A program made the translations under genes and the position numbers. A stretch of DNA of 64,000 bases. Origin: Cotesia glomerata. Its lineage: Eukaryota; Arthropoda; Insecta; Hymenoptera; Braconidae. The notes under the pieces were generated by a model, which worked only from the letters and a program-made list of their open reading frames with translations, was not told where the DNA came from and did not search any database. Below, one piece after another: positions 12,002 through 25,385 of the stretch; position 1 is the stretch's first letter, and each line of letters begins with the position of its first letter. The stretch lies in assembly GCF_020080835.1 (NCBI RefSeq), contig NC_058159.1, positions 25,888,474-25,952,473 on the forward strand. The letters run 5' to 3'.

Positions 12002-13325
12002 GTTGATTGTAAAAATGTAAATTCTTATAATTTTGATACTGGATCCAGTACATCGATGTGGGATATTGGATGTTGGACGGTAGATAGAGAAATAAAAGAC
12101 TGAAATTAAAGATGAGCGGGTTGATATTGTTGGCCGCGGTGACTTGACTCCGTTGGAATTGAAATCGGTACAAGACGAAAGACGAGAGCTTAGACAATTA
12201 TAGACAATTTTGGAAGAGGAACAATGACAAAGATAGCAGCTATATATAGCCGTGATGAAGAGAATTGAGGGATGTGATGCTGCTTTATGGTGGATCAGGT
12301 TACTCGGCATCCTCATCTGATGAATTACTCTCTCTCAGTGGCTCTCACTAAAGTCCATCTTAGTCTATTTTCTTCTTAAAGCTAAAACAATTACTTTGTT
12401 GTTATTTTTTTGTCATTTGTTGTAAAATAAAATTAATAAATTAGAGCTAAACTTTTTTAAAAAAATATTTTTACAATCTTTTATTAATTAGAAGAAAATT
12501 TGTGTAACTGCTCTGTTAATTTTGAGATTGTACAACAAACGTGAAATTTTTTCTGATTAGAGATAGAAATTCAATTTGTTCAAGAGCTTCAAATCAAATA
12601 CGATGGATGATTTGTAAATAAACGACTAAGTAAATGAAAATAAAATATTTTTGATAACTATAAATAGATTTGGATAGAAGGTGTCTACCAGACACAAACT
12701 GATGGTTGATAGAATAATGATAATACATAATACAATGGATTAGTTTAGCATTGCCGAGAGGAACTTACCGATTAACTCTCATCTATCATGCATTGTTGTA
12801 CTCAATAGGAGGATATACAAGGGGTGGTAGTGTATTGTATCGCCTTGTTCCACTTTATTCATTTATTTTATTACTCATCTCATCGGATAGAATCTCCAAT
12901 CACCAATCAAACTCCTTCATTATCAGAACCCACTATACTATCAACTATTTTTTTACACGAAAAAAATTAATTTTGGGTAGAGAAAAAATGGTTTATCTGA
13001 GCAAAGAAAATTAATTAAGATCAACAACAGTCTTGGATGAAGTAAAATTTTCTTGAAGAAAACCTCCTACGCGCAAAACAACTAGAATAAAAAACCCCAT
13101 TAGTGACAGGGACCCCATTACTGACACTTTCTTTGATTTTGGTACTTATTCAATTAATTAAATCATTAATTTCAATAATGAATATATTATTTATAATCTT
13201 TAAGACCTTTAGATGAAAAAAATTTTTAATTTTTATTCCAACTGGAACATTTTTGCATTGAAAGAAAAAGTGCCACTAATAGGGCTTTTTCCTTAATCAA
13301 AAAATTTATTGATAAGTCCATGTAT
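12002..13325. other. Noncoding sequence
   Basis: Mixed composition to 12360, then AT-rich. Open frames on either strand (11978-12316 minus, 12751-13014 plus) have no recognisable domain. No repeat with a partner elsewhere was noted. Confidence 0.45.
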
Positions 13326-13580
13326 AATTTTTGATATAAAAATTGAGTATGTCTGGTCATATATGAGTTGGTATCCCTATATATTACCTGATATGGTTAT
13401 ATTTGTCCATATATAATTTTTTAATTAAATGTAGTTTTGAAAATATCCGACAGAGGTCGCATGATCGTTGAATTGTCTCACTATAAAGGAGTTAAATTTG
13501 AGGTATAAAGTTAAAAATAAAAATTAACATTTTAACTCTCATCAGAAGTTTATCTGATATTATTTTTTAGTTTGATGAAC
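13326..13580. repeat. Dispersed repeat, TGATATG / GTCGCATG family, copy 2
   Basis: Contains the ordered blocks CCTGATATGG, CCATATATAATTTTTTAA, GAAAATATCCGACAGAGG and TCGCATGATCGTTGAATTG, then TCTCAC. The order and spacing match copies at 1190, 43880 and 45985. Confidence 0.6.
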
Positions 13581-15925
13581 TGTACAGAGAAAAATCCTTC
13601 TATTAAGAATTTGTGTTTTTGAAACAAAAAGACAATTGTTATCTTTGACTTAAAAAATTTTTTTCACGTCAGAAAAATTTTTTTAAGCCAAAATTATTTG
13701 AATTTTTCTTATTAAATTTATTGGTCCATATAAATCTTTTTTTCTAAAGTTGATAAATTTTACACAGAATTCTGATAAGCTTTAGGTAATAAATTTCTCT
13801 GAGTAAAAAGTGATTGATAGCAGAGAAGGGTAGAGCATGAATGTGGATATTAAGTGTAATGAATATCGAAATGAGGATGAGAGCCTTTTACTTGGATCTG
13901 AGTAGTCTAGTGTATAAGTGTGCGCGGAGTTTGGAGTATCAGATGTACAGGTTCTCTCGCGGAATATATAGGCGGTTGGTATCGACCGTAGTGCCAAGTT
14001 GGCAGCCAATCCTCGGCAGCCAGCTAAAACCACGCCCTTTATTTCGCGCTTGCATCACCCACATTTCGCGGTGTCGATCGACCCGCCGGAAGTGTAGAGG
14101 TTTTATCTCTTTTTTATTCATCTTTTTTCGTTACTCATTCTCCTTTCTCTCCTTCCCTTTAACACCCGACTCACTGCAAGCTGCTCATTCTTCTCGCTTA
14201 CACCTCCGCTGAAGCCAATCCGGCTGCTACTCTTTTCCTCGTTCAAGAGCTTTTATTTTTGTCTTTGATAGTTTTTGTTTTTTGTTTTGTATTTCTATCG
14301 AAAACCCAGACACTTGATTTGTAAAACTTTCCGAGCGATAAAATCCAGAGCATTACAAAAACTTTTCACATACATACTCATGTATGTGCTTGCGGAATTT
14401 TTTATGTTTTACGGATGGAAATTGTTGGTTGGAAAAATCAGCAATTTCTCATACGGATGTCGGAAATGATACATGGATAAAATTTTTATCCTTCTGTACA
14501 AACATTCTGTAGAGTAAAATTTTGATTCCAATTTTGAATTCCAATTTATGTTTACAGAAAAAAAAAGAATTTGATGGTTTTAGAGTTACTTCTTGACCAA
14601 AAATTTTCTAAAGTTTTAAAATTTAGGATGTTATGTCCTAAAAATTTGTATGAATATAATAAATTGAAAATGAAAAATTCGTGAATTTATGAATAAACTT
14701 TTGAAGCTTTTGACCTCCAAATTTTTCTTTTTATAAAATGTAAACGTAGAAAAAAAATTGTCATTAATTATTTTCCTGTGTGTTAAAATTTTCCAAGTGT
14801 GTTCAGCACAAAGAAATTCGTAAAAAAATTTTAAATTCAAAGTACAAAATGACTTAAAAATTCAAAGGAATAATTTATTATAAAAATAAATAAATAACGA
14901 GAAGGAAAGATAACGAGAAGGTCTTTAAATAAAAGTTTCTTTAACGAAACAGTTCTTATTTGAATGAATAAGATTGCCAGGGAAATTGTAAGAGAAAATT
15001 TGCCAACTCTCTACTCACTCAACTCAACTCAACAGCCATTAAAAGCTCTCGGTACTTATGTAAATAATAAATTTGGCTTGGTTACCGCCAATTCTTTAAA
15101 TTCAAAGTACCTGGGCTTTCTTATTCTCTTTTCCTCGAGTTTAAAGTACAGAGTACCCAGTACTGAGTTTTAGTATATTTAGTGTAAGAGTAAGGCCTTT
15201 CACAATGAACTCTGCTCGTGGAATATTGCGGACTGGAGCGACTCGGGGTAAGTAAAGGTGATTTTATACACTCACACACCACACCCCACAAGGAATAACG
15301 GAATAACAGGGTATATTCTGATGGCTGGCTGGTTGACTGGTTGACTGGTGGAAAGGATGCTTCATGAGCTCCCTTGTATATACATAGAAGTATATATGTG
15401 TATATTGCGGTAAATGTAGGCATGTACTGAACTAGAGTTGCCGGATCTAGTGCTCTGAAAAGAGGTTGGAGAATAAGACGCCGGAAAAGAGAAAAGCTCT
15501 CGTTAATGAGCTTCCTTACTCGCAAAACTTCGAAAGCCGGTTACACTCATCTTAGTTGAAAGTACTGAGAGCCGTTCAATTCAAAGCTAAGGGGAAATTA
15601 TACGTCTGTTACCGTTCCCTCCATTTCTTATATATATAGATATATGTTTTTTTTATATTAACTCTTGCTGACTAGAAAATATACTAACATTTAATTCAAG
15701 GTTTCATTTTTTTTTTACTTTCTTCCTTAAAAAAAATAATTTTTAAATGCTCCATTATAAAAATTCAACATTTTTTGTATTTTCACATAACAAAATTTTT
15801 TTGCAGATTATTAATATTTCTAACAACCTTGCAGTCACTATGTGACTGCCGTGACTCGTGAACTATAAATAAATAAAATTTTGCTTTATTAAATAATGAC
15901 TATTGTTAAATTGTACTGTACTTTC
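13581..15925. other. Noncoding, with GC-richer patches
   Basis: Positions 13840-14230 and 15180-15600 rise above background G+C and give overlapping open frames on both strands. None has a recognisable motif, and both-strand openness argues against coding. They may be regulatory patches or short noncoding exons. The remainder (14240-15170 and 15600-15900) is AT-rich with no feature seen. Confidence 0.4.
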
Positions 15926-15927
15926 TT

Positions 15928-16140
15928 AAATATTGACGTTGTTAAAGATATAAGTTCATCCCCATGTTACACTCATCAAGAGCTTTCATTTAAGTACCCA
16001 CATCAATTTTGATATATTTTTCATATATTCATATATATAATATATATAAATATATGAAAAATTGATGTAGGTACTTAAATGAAAGGTCTTGATGAGTGTA
16101 ACATCGGGATGAGCTTATATCTTTAAAAATGTCAATAGTT
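15928..16140. repeat. Large palindrome, unit 1 of a tandem pair
   Basis: Left arm (about 15928-16027) runs through AAGATATAAGTTCATCC, TGTTACACTCATCAAGAGC and CACATCAATTTTGATATA. The right arm (about 16040-16140) is its near-perfect reverse complement, ending GATGAGCTTATATCTTTAAA. Arms are about 95 bp with a TATA-rich centre. It is noncoding and probably a MITE. Confidence 0.8.
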
Positions 16141-16195
16141 CTCATGATACAAGGTCATTTCTTAATTACGTTGAAATTGCGCTGTATTTTTTTAA

Positions 16196-16655
16196 CTATT
16201 GACGTTTCTAAAGATATAAGCTCATCCCGATGTTACACTCATCAAGAGCTTTCATTTGAGTACTCACATCAATTTTGATATATTTTTCATATATACATAT
16301 CGACGTTCTAATTAGCAAATTGTCTAACTCCATTTTAGAGAATCTTCTATTTGTACGAAAAAAACAATTAGCTCAAAATTTATTATCACTTTAAAAAACC
16401 ATTTAATATCATTAATATCTAATAGAGATATAATATTTATGTTTAAATCATTCAAATAATTTATAATTGGATTATTGCTATATCAAAATGTTAAAAAATC
16501 ACCCTCTAAAAAATATGGAGTTAGACAAATTGCTAATTAGACCGTCGATATATATAATATATATAAATATATAAAAAATTGATGTGGGTACTTAAATGAA
16601 AGGTCTTGATGAGTGTAACATCGGGATGAGTTTATATCTTTAAAAATGTCAATAG
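16196..16655. repeat. Large palindrome, unit 2, split by an insertion
   Basis: The same sequence as the unit at 15928-16140: AAGATATAAGCTCATCCCG on the left, GGGATGAGTTTATATC on the right. The centre is interrupted by the 247-bp element at 16301-16547. Removing the insert restores a palindrome like unit 1. Confidence 0.8.
16301..16547. mobile_element. 247-bp MITE with about 34-bp terminal inverted repeats
   Basis: The left end CGACGTTCTAATTAGCAAAT, continuing TTGTCTAACTCC, equals the reverse complement of the right end except for one base (CGACGGTC). ATAT flanks both sides (16297-16300 and 16548-16551), a possible 4-bp target duplication, though the host is itself ATAT-rich. The host palindrome is intact on both sides, so the insertion edge is unusually clear. 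Confidence 0.85.
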
Positions 16656-16689
16656 TTCACAAGATACAAGGTCACTTCTTAATTATGTA

Positions 16690-19600
16690 TCTAGAGATAG
16701 AGCATTTTAGAATGCAGCCTAAATACTTATCATAATAAATTGACTATTGGTGAGAATAATATGAAACCATGAAAAGGCATAACTCCAGGTCATGACTTTT
16801 CCAACGATACCAAATTTAACCATAAAAACCCATTTTATCATATAAATACACTGGCCTCAAAATTTTGCTTATTCTCTTAATAATATAGATTATTAAAAAA
16901 AAATATATAAGTCTGCATTTATCTAAAATCAGCAAATAAACTTATTATTAACAATAAAATTTCGTTGATATCAAATAATATTCATTTAATGTCTATAATG
17001 TATAAATTGTTAATATATATTTATATATTATAGAAGTTTGAAAACATATTATATATTTAGGACAGAAAGTGTGAAAGCTCGATAGTATAAAAGACAACGA
17101 TTTCTCCAAGGGATTGTTACTTACAGTGTTAGCTTAAACAACATACTTAACCGGGCTACTTAGTACTTTAGAGGGTGAGAGACATACCCCTTGCAATAAT
17201 AGCATTTTCGCTCCCTTAATCCCGAGCTTCTGTCAGCGGTTTTCAACTCTATAAGTATAAGTATCTCTCTACTAACACTCTTTTCCGTCCCAAACAAATT
17301 CCTGCATTTACATACGCCACGTTTACGTTCAATTACCAAATTAAAATCATTTCCATTTAAAATTATCTAGCTTTTAATTTACAAAATTTTTTTTTACAAT
17401 AAATGATTAAATTATGAACTTAGTTGAAATTTTCAAAGTTCAGAATTGTACAAAAGGAAAATTTTTAAATTATAATTGTTAAATTATCATGGGAGGAAAG
17501 CCTAAGTGCTATGTATTTATACATTCTAGAGACGAATCCTGAGGGACTATAAACCATATAGACGAGTTTAGTTGTGGTTCCAAGTCCTGTCAGTATATTG
17601 CCACCATATGTGTATCCTGTAGTGTATCTTAGGGATCAGATATTACGACGTACGTCAGACTAGTATAGGTTACTTATACATAAGACCTTTGTCTATATAT
17701 ATACATGTTATCTGAGGTAGAACTTGGTGGTATAGAGTATGGAGTTATAGTTAGGAGATACCCCATCGGTATAACATAAACCCCGCGTTAAGCCGCTTAG
17801 TACTTCGGAAGGGCAGTGACGCCTGAAACATCCGGAGTAGTATGTACTCTAAGTATCCAGTGTATGGTATTGGAAATTCGATATGATCTTTAAAAATTCC
17901 AGGATGCTTTATGTGTGCCAATATATCATTTTAATTATTTATTTTTTATTTGCTACAAAGAAAAAATGGCTTACTTAAATTAAGAAATTTTTTTCAAAGA
18001 CCTAAATTGTTTTGGAGCATGCAAAAATTTTCTTGAAACAAGAAAATTTGTATTTTTCTAAATATTTTCTCGACTCAAAAAAATTATACTATAAAAAATC
18101 TGTGGAATTAATGATTTTCAATTAATTTGATCATATTTGTGTTCAAAATAACAAAATACGAAGTCAATTTGTTATTTTATTTTTTATTGAATAAAAATAA
18201 TTTTTATTTGTTTAAAAATTGCAAAATTCAAATCTATAGATTATAAAAATTAATAAAACTTTTTTTCTTAATTTGTCAAAAGTTAAAATTTTTGGAAAAA
18301 TATATAAATATACAAGCTTAATTTTTAGTTTAATCGTTTGAAGAATTTGTTAATAATTTGACTTATTAAACTTGTTACAACTCAATAAAAATTTATTTTA
18401 GTCTCAAAATTCCGTATTCGCATTTTTTTTTTTTTTTTAAATAAAATTCCCATCTTTTGTCAATAAAGTTGGGAGCGATATTATAAGATTGGAAGACATG
18501 AAAGTGAAGAATTAATCAATGAAGACTTGTCCTCTCAAATAACAATTATTAGTATCATTGATAGTCCTTGAAAATCAATTATAAGGGCGGACTCTTGAAT
18601 TTAAAGATAACAATTATATAATTATAATAAGAAGTACTGCGAATAAGAGAAGTAGAGAAATAATTAAATTTAATTAATAAATGTAAGGTATTGTACGTGA
18701 AAAAGAAAAAATAAATCCGTATAGAATTTTGTTAAATTTGGTGCTCAATAATTTCGATAATCACTATAATATTGATTTCCTTAATAATCAGATCGGCTTT
18801 CAGTCTCGAAATTCGTGTGTGTATACATAATAATACGTAAGCAACTTCTGAGGGTCAACAGAGTATTTTCACACGGGGTTAATAAAAGGTTAGATATAAC
18901 TTGGTATTAGAATACATGGAGGACATAATGTGACACCGGCGTACGCTTAATTTAAGTATATCCCGTCTACGAAAATTCAATGGTAGGGGGTGTGTCGCCG
19001 TTCCATACGCGTACTTTTATACACAACTTCGTGACCCTATTCACAAATAATATTTTAACGTACACACACAGCCCACTTATAGACTCCTGACTCTAATGGG
19101 GCAGCTTCTCCTATCGGCTGGGAAAAATTATTCTTCGTTTTACTGCTGCAATTATATTAGTTATCATCACGCGTATCGACGACTAGTAGTTGTCGACTGC
19201 CTTCTAATTAAAAGAAATAGTAATAAGTGATGAAATTACCGAGTTAAACGAAGGTTAATCGATAAATTGGAGGAAAGTCAAAATTTTTTATAAATATTAA
19301 AAAAAATGTGATCATAAATGATTTAAGAAATTTATTGGCGTATTCGGCCGTGATAATGACTTAATGACTTAAATGCATTCTTAAAATTTTTTTGTAAAAT
19401 TATAATCGCTCTACAAACCGAAGTTACATTAAAAATACAATATAATTTACACCAATCTAAAATTACAATGCTAAGGAACGTCTTTTAAGAAGGTTTTATA
19501 TCGATTATCTATCTAGAGAATCTTAAGGAGGTATTGTGCAAAATCACTTTTCTTACAATATTCTTCAATTTTTTAATACACGTACTTTTAAGTGTCTTCT

Positions 19601-20020
19601 ATGCGAATAAATTTTTTTTAATAGTCCTTGCGGTGCTAATTTTTGAAATATTAGCAATTAAAAATCGTATATTTAACATGTACTCCCTAACTTGACCGTA
19701 GTTAGAGTGAACATTTTATTGAATAACAACCATACTTTTCTTAGGATTTTTTTGAAAAACTGAGAATATTTAATTGAAGTTATAACAAGTATTTTTTATC
19801 AGAAATAACACAAACGAGCGGTATTCATTTTTTTATAAGAAATGTTTGAAGTTAGTGACTTTCGATATTTTACGTGAGTGGAAGTAAGTGAGCGATAGTC
19901 TGTAAAAAGAGGTAGCACTAGTGTGTGAGAAAGAAACCAATAACCATAACCTATTGATGTCTTTTTCTTGGCGCAATACCTCCTTAATTAAGTTATATTG
20001 CATTTTTGCGATATTCCAAC
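16690..20020. other. Noncoding sequence
   Basis: AT-rich stretches (16690-17100, 17330-17480, 17890-18800, 19260-19860) alternate with patches of balanced composition near 17490-17880 and 18830-19200, which could be regulatory. No open frame has a recognisable motif. Confidence 0.4.
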
Positions 20021-20022
20021 TT

Positions 20023-20254
20023 CTACATAGAAAAAAAAAATTAACTTGATTCAAAAAAAATATTTATAAAAAAAACTCGTAGGAAAAAATATGATTTTAT
20101 TGTTTCAAGATTTTTTTTCAAAGGGTTAAATTCTTGAATGGAGATTTTATCAATCTCTATCTAAGTCATAATTTTTTTTTTTTTTAATTACGAAAAGATT
20201 GAAATTGTAAAGAAAAATATTTACTTGAATCAAGTTATTTTTTTTTTCTGTGTA
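20023..20254. mobile_element. Palindromic MITE, TTGAATCAAG family, copy 3 (decayed)
   Basis: Starts TACATAG plus an A run and TTAACTTGATTC; ends TTGAATCAAGTTATT, a T run and CTGTGTA. The interior is more diverged than in other copies. Confidence 0.6.
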
Positions 20255-21250
20255 GGATGAAGTTAGATAAAAAATCAGCTTCAATTCCCGGCATTGCATT
20301 CCTCAATAAAAAAATTCCCAAAAATCAGGTCCAAGTTACCAAAAAAACATCATTAGCAGCTTCCTCGAAGAGTTTCCTAGCGCTCCAGTTTCATAATCGT
20401 CCGCAGAAAGAATGGGCTTTCTTTGTGTCCAAATAAGATTCCAAAGGATCTCTTCGCCCAAATACACACCTATATATCTCAATATCTGAAAAAGTAAAGC
20501 ACGTCAATGAAGTTCTATTCTGGGCGGATAACGTGTACAGCGTCTTCTTAAAATTATCCCGCGTCCTCGAGCACCCAAGAGAGCATGATCCAGCGTCTCC
20601 AATAGCCGGAAGAAGTGGACTCACCACCACGGGGGCGACCTGCCGAGGAATTTTATAAGCCCCGACAATTCCCGGCTCAATTCCGTCTAGCTTTTCACCG
20701 ATATTCATCTCCACAATGGATAATACCAAAATACGAAAAACTTCTTACCGCAACAATGAACCCTCTAAAATTCAAACCAACACCAATACTAATACTTTAG
20801 TATTATATCTTGGTTTTAATAGCCTCAGCTTCATCTTTTACCCGGTGCTTTTTCACACCTTTTACCCCTCTAGCATTTTTGAGCTCGTGACACGTCGAGA
20901 TTCGAGACCCTCAATGTGTAGCACAACAAATACCTGGGGCATAATCTTCGTCATAATCGTCCTCGTTTTTTGTCTCTTTCTACTCCCTTTTTTCTAAACA
21001 CTCCTCGGCGCAAATCCGATGGAAAAGGTGAATAATATATGACATACCATCCTACAGACAATGTGGATAAATATGTAGGCATATGTATAATGTATGTATG
21101 TTATTATACACACACCAAAAGATATATCGATCTATTATGATTGAGTTTATTGTAAAAAGTGTCGAATCTGTCTACAAATAACCACTAGACCCTACAAAAT
21201 AGTTATAAACTCATATATTTTCTTTATTATCAACTCTGCTTCAAAAGTCC
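20255..21250. other. Noncoding, GC-richer patch
   Basis: Positions 20380-20720 have balanced base composition and are open on both strands (20391-20729 minus, 20615-20997 plus). No conserved motif, acceptor/donor pairing or repeat partner was recognised. A short exon or a regulatory patch is possible but unsupported. Confidence 0.35.
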
Positions 21251-21253
21251 TGA

Positions 21254-21418
21254 CACTGAAAAAAAATTAGCTTGATTCTCGAGAAAAATTTTTGAACTAA
21301 AAAGTTTTTATTAAAGTCGAGAATTTTTTGTCTTGATTCAAGACAGTAAAACTTTTCAAAATAATATTTTTGGTTCAAGAATTTGCCTTTTAAATCAACT
21401 TAATTCTTTTTCTGTGTA
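21254..21418. mobile_element. Palindromic MITE, TTGAATCAAG family, copy 4 (internally shorter)
   Basis: Starts CACTGAAAAAAAATTAGCTTGATTC and ends AAATCAACTTAATTCTTTTTCTGTGT. At 165 bp it lacks about 60 bp of the middle present in full copies. Confidence 0.65.
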
Positions 21419-24400
21419 CTTTTATTACAATTTATCGTTTAACTAATAAAATAAATTTTCAAATAACTGTAAGATAAAAATTTCCTCATATTAAAGGTGT
21501 CTTGTTGATAAATCTTAACGTGAAAAATAAAAAATAATAAATTATTGATATTGCTACGACATTTAATTAATTATTTTAATCAACTAACTAATGGAAATTT
21601 TTATGATTTTTTAACAATTAAATTATTAAAGAAAGAATTTATCAAAAAACGTTACCATTAGAAATTAAAAAAAAATATTGAAATAATTTGAATTAAATTT
21701 TGAAATTTATTTGCTGTATCAAACAAAGAAAAAAAGGGTGTATGAATTTTTGAAATTTCTAAATACGCATTTTGTAATTTTTAAATGAATGACAACTATT
21801 TTTTTATTAAAAAAAAAAAAATAAGGAATTTACTCTTTTTTTATAATATTAATAAAATCCTTCTTTGAGTCAATTCGATTTCGGAGGGATTAAGTCAATT
21901 AAAAATCATCCACTCCGCTATTTTTGACAGTGCATAGACTGCTCTAGTTCTTATTTATGTCTGTCTCTAATATAAATAATATTCTCATATGTATATACAT
22001 TATATATCACCCGTCCTTCTCTAACTAAACAGACAATTTGTAAATATAATATACTGACGGGGCTTTTGGCACTTACTAATACGGAGCAGACTGGACTAGA
22101 TTATTTAGTTGTATATCCGACCACATTATCCTAAACATCTAAATCCGGACAGCTGGGCTCGTGGCTCTCAACTTTCTAAAATCATCTGTTTCAATATCTA
22201 GTTTCACATTTTGATATAATCATCCACATGATTTTGTTATATATAATTTTGATTTTGAATCGAAACTTTGGAGGAAATTTGAAGCTCTGGAGATCTGACG
22301 GGTTAATTTTCATGGATTTGAAAAGCCATCTTTGGAACTGGGTGGCCAGAGGATGGCTCGGTGGAAGTGAGAACCACTTTTTTAATGAATGTGCTAGAGG
22401 TGTCAGAGCAGCAACTGTCAAAACACGCCCAGCCGAGGCGGAAAGCGTGACGTTCGACAATAATGGGGGGAAGAGGGTGACATTTCATGGAGGGAGTTCA
22501 TACTAGTTTTGTCGATGTGTATGTTGTGTGTTGTGTGGTGGTGATCGATTGGAGACATACGTTGAAATATTGGATGGAGAATGTAAAGGTAGAGGCAGAG
22601 ATAGAGATTGGACACGAGTGTGTCAGAGACAAATTTTGACGAAGACCGGTAAAATTATCGTTATTGTTATCATGATCATAATATCTATGAAATTAAACGA
22701 CATATTTGGGGTTAATAATTATTTTAATGAAAAAGGAATTAATTTTTTTACTACAACAATGGAAAATTTTTTTCCATTAGAATATTGGTTTGCTTTGAAA
22801 AAATTAATTTTATCTCATAGAAAAAAATCTGAAACCAAGAAATTTATGTCAAAGAATTTCATAATTTTTTCATTAAAAAATAAATAAAAAATTATGTGTT
22901 AAAATATGAAAAATATGTATTGAAAATATTGTTTTTGTAAATTTTTTTCATGGTGTTTTACATCGAATTCAATGAATTCAATTTAAAACTCATAATTTAC
23001 ATGCATACTAAAAATGTGGGCCAAAAATTGTTTGAAAATTCAAAACTCGATCTTTACTAGTGAAATTTCTTTATAGAAAGCAAAATATTAATTATTATCA
23101 TTGCATATTAATTTTGAGAACTTTTATTCTCAATTTTCTCATTGCTTTTTTTATTAAAAGCTACTTTACTTACCACTGATAATTGCAGACGAAATATTCA
23201 TAATTTAAGCTCAACAATATTTTTAAACCAGGTATTTTTAGCTTCTGTAAATTTAACAATAAAAATGTACTGTAGGGTAGTTGTTCATCCTTGCGTAATT
23301 CAGGATTAGGAGCATGCGCAGGATAATAATGTTGATACAAACTTTTTACTAGCATATCATGAGCTTGCGGCGCCGCGTCAACCTATGGGATCGGTTACAC
23401 AAGCAATGCCAGACTTGTGATTGGTTTAAATAGTAAGTGACACCCACGCCCACATGTCAATTCGTGTCGACATAAAACTTAATATTATTTCAATTATTAT
23501 AACTATAACTAATACACAACAGGAAATATTGGTTCTGTAAATAAGCACTCCATTTTATTTATAATAATTTGTTAATATATTTTCGCGTGAATTTATTTAC
23601 AGGCGCAAATAATAATAGTAATAATAATCATCATAATAATAATAATTAATGATAATAATAATTGTTTATTATAATTTCTGTTCAATTTTCGTATATATAT
23701 ATAATATGTATAATTTTTATATTTATGACCTAATCTATGCATATATCTAGACGTATGTTCAATATTTATAAAGAATTACCTATACAATTATTTTTAACTA
23801 GTGCAACATTTTTTTTACTCTTTACTTTACTCATGTTTTATCATTTTATATTTTTACAATTGATTTTGTTTGTTTTTTATATTTTTACTCCAATAATTTT
23901 TACAATTGTTTCGTTAAACAAAAGTTGTTTATTTAAAGAAAAGTTCGGTATTTAATTTTCTAAATTTTTAATTTTTTGCCACTTTGCACAAAATTCACAA
24001 CAATTTTCGTTGTTGCATATCAAAGAATCACTAATTTTATTTCACCGCGAATCAGTCTTATCTCTTGCGGATTTTAAAATTAAATTTGAGGCAGAATGAG
24101 TTTATGTATATTTAATTTTATTGATAGTTTTTCTTTTTGAACAGAAAAATAAAATTTAAAATTTCACTATTGGAAAATTTACTGTGTAAGCTTTAAAAAA
24201 ATTCTTATAAATAATAGGTATTTTTATCATTTTTTCTCTGTGTAAAATTAAAAAAAAAAATTTGTCACAAATTTTACTAAAATGTCCAAATACTTTTATT
24301 TATTCCAAAAAATTTTTTCATACAAAGAATTTTTCATTTTACCTCAAGTTTTCTACTAAAAGAAAATTCACCATTCAAATTAGTAATTAAATATTATAAT

Positions 24401-24780
24401 TATTCCACTAGTTCACTCGCGGTGATCCTTCGTAATTAATAAATTATTTTTAATAATATTAATAATAATAGTATTTACAATAATCTAGAAGATAATTGCG
24501 CGATCGATGTTTCTCAAAGAAACATTTTTATTAATAATAAACTTAATAACTTACAATAATAATTATAATAATTAATAATATAAGAAATAAGGTAAAACAT
24601 TTGGTGCTTCGAGCGACCAAATATCTCCTAAAGGACTACCAGCGTCACAATATACACCCTTATTCCTCCATTAAATATTATAAATAATTTAAAAAATTTA
24701 CTCGATAATTTTTTAAAAATTTAATATTTACAGCAAAAGCTTGGCCTAAAAGCTCATATTAATTAAATTTTTTTTTATTT
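21419..24780. other. AT-rich noncoding, downstream of host gene on minus strand
   Basis: Nothing coding recognised. GC-richer patches at 22270-22480 and 23360-23460 give short unconvincing frames. An (AAT)-rich tract sits at 23600-23660. If the terminal exon at 24970 is real, the right part of this stretch is its 3' flank. Confidence 0.45.
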
Positions 24781-24801
24781 TTTATATGATATATAATATA
24801 A

Positions 24802-24811
24802 TTTATTTATT
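24802..24811 (-). terminator. Candidate polyadenylation signal, overlapping AATAAA
   Basis: On the minus strand two overlapping AATAAA hexamers lie about 160 bp downstream of the TGA that ends the 24970-25385 open frame. That is a plausible 3'UTR length, but the background AT-richness makes chance hexamers common. Confidence 0.35.
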
Positions 24812-24969
24812 CATTTAATATTTACAGACTACGAAATAAAATAAAATAAAACATTAAATGTCTGAAAAATGGGAAAAATTCAATTATTAAATAATTGAAT
24901 GAATTATTGACAACTCAATGGCGTTATTTGTTTGACAAATTACAAATTACAACTCACTGAGCTGAGGTA

Positions 24970-25385
24970 TCACGCGGGTGAGAATGGCCTGTGAATTTGT
25001 GGCGGTTTCGGCGGATTGCTTTGCGTCGGAGGAGTCACCACGCGGATCAGTCCCTGGGTAGCTGCCGGAGCGGAGGACGGCTGGTTCTGTTGCTGAGACG
25101 AAGGTGTCTGGTGGTTCGAAGGTGGACTTCCGCGGGACGAGGGCGTGTGTGGACTCGGAACCGCGACTCTTAGCGGGCCTGTTACCGAGAGATTGGTCGC
25201 CACCAGTGGAGGACTGTGTGCCTCGCTCAGACTGTCCGAGAGACGAGAGATTCCGCCGTCAGACAGACGAGATCCCTCGGAAGACAGTCGGGAGATTCCT
25301 TCTGGCAGCTGGTGCTGTGGGTGGTGAGGATGGTGAAGGAGCCCCTCGTGCGGGTGCAGTCGAGGTGGTGGCAAACCCAATGGGT
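24970..25385 (-). CDS. Probable terminal coding exon, Pro/Ser/His/Gln-rich protein
   Basis: On the minus strand an acceptor ATTACCAG precedes an open frame of 136 full codons ending in TGA. The island is far richer in G+C than its flanks, which drop to AT-rich background right at the acceptor and soon after the stop. The protein starts PLGLPPPRLHPHEG. It then has a His/Pro stretch, a repeated ISRLS module (ISRLSSEGSRLSDGG, ISRLSDSLSEA), a Ser/Pro/Gln-rich centre and a tail ending in IHRPFSPA. This is low-complexity, probably disordered, typical of transcription-regulator tails. No catalytic or DNA-binding motif is visible and I do not recognise the gene. The frame enters with two bases of a split codon, so its upstream exon must leave one base. 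The likely upstream partner is the exon at 31770-32217 on the same strand, but its best donor leaves two bases. The other two frames and the antisense strand are also partly open because of composition, so frame choice rests on length and repeat content. Confidence 0.6.

Noticed and set aside
13841..14212. 123-codon plus-strand frame considered as a gene
   Set aside because: Arg/Ser/Phe-rich with no domain; opposite strand open over the same interval; no promoter, splice or polyadenylation support.
22191..22506. Overlapping plus and minus frames in a GC-richer patch, considered as an exon
   Set aside because: Three frames on two strands are open together, no splice pair is evident and no protein motif is recognised. 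Kept only as a possible regulatory patch.
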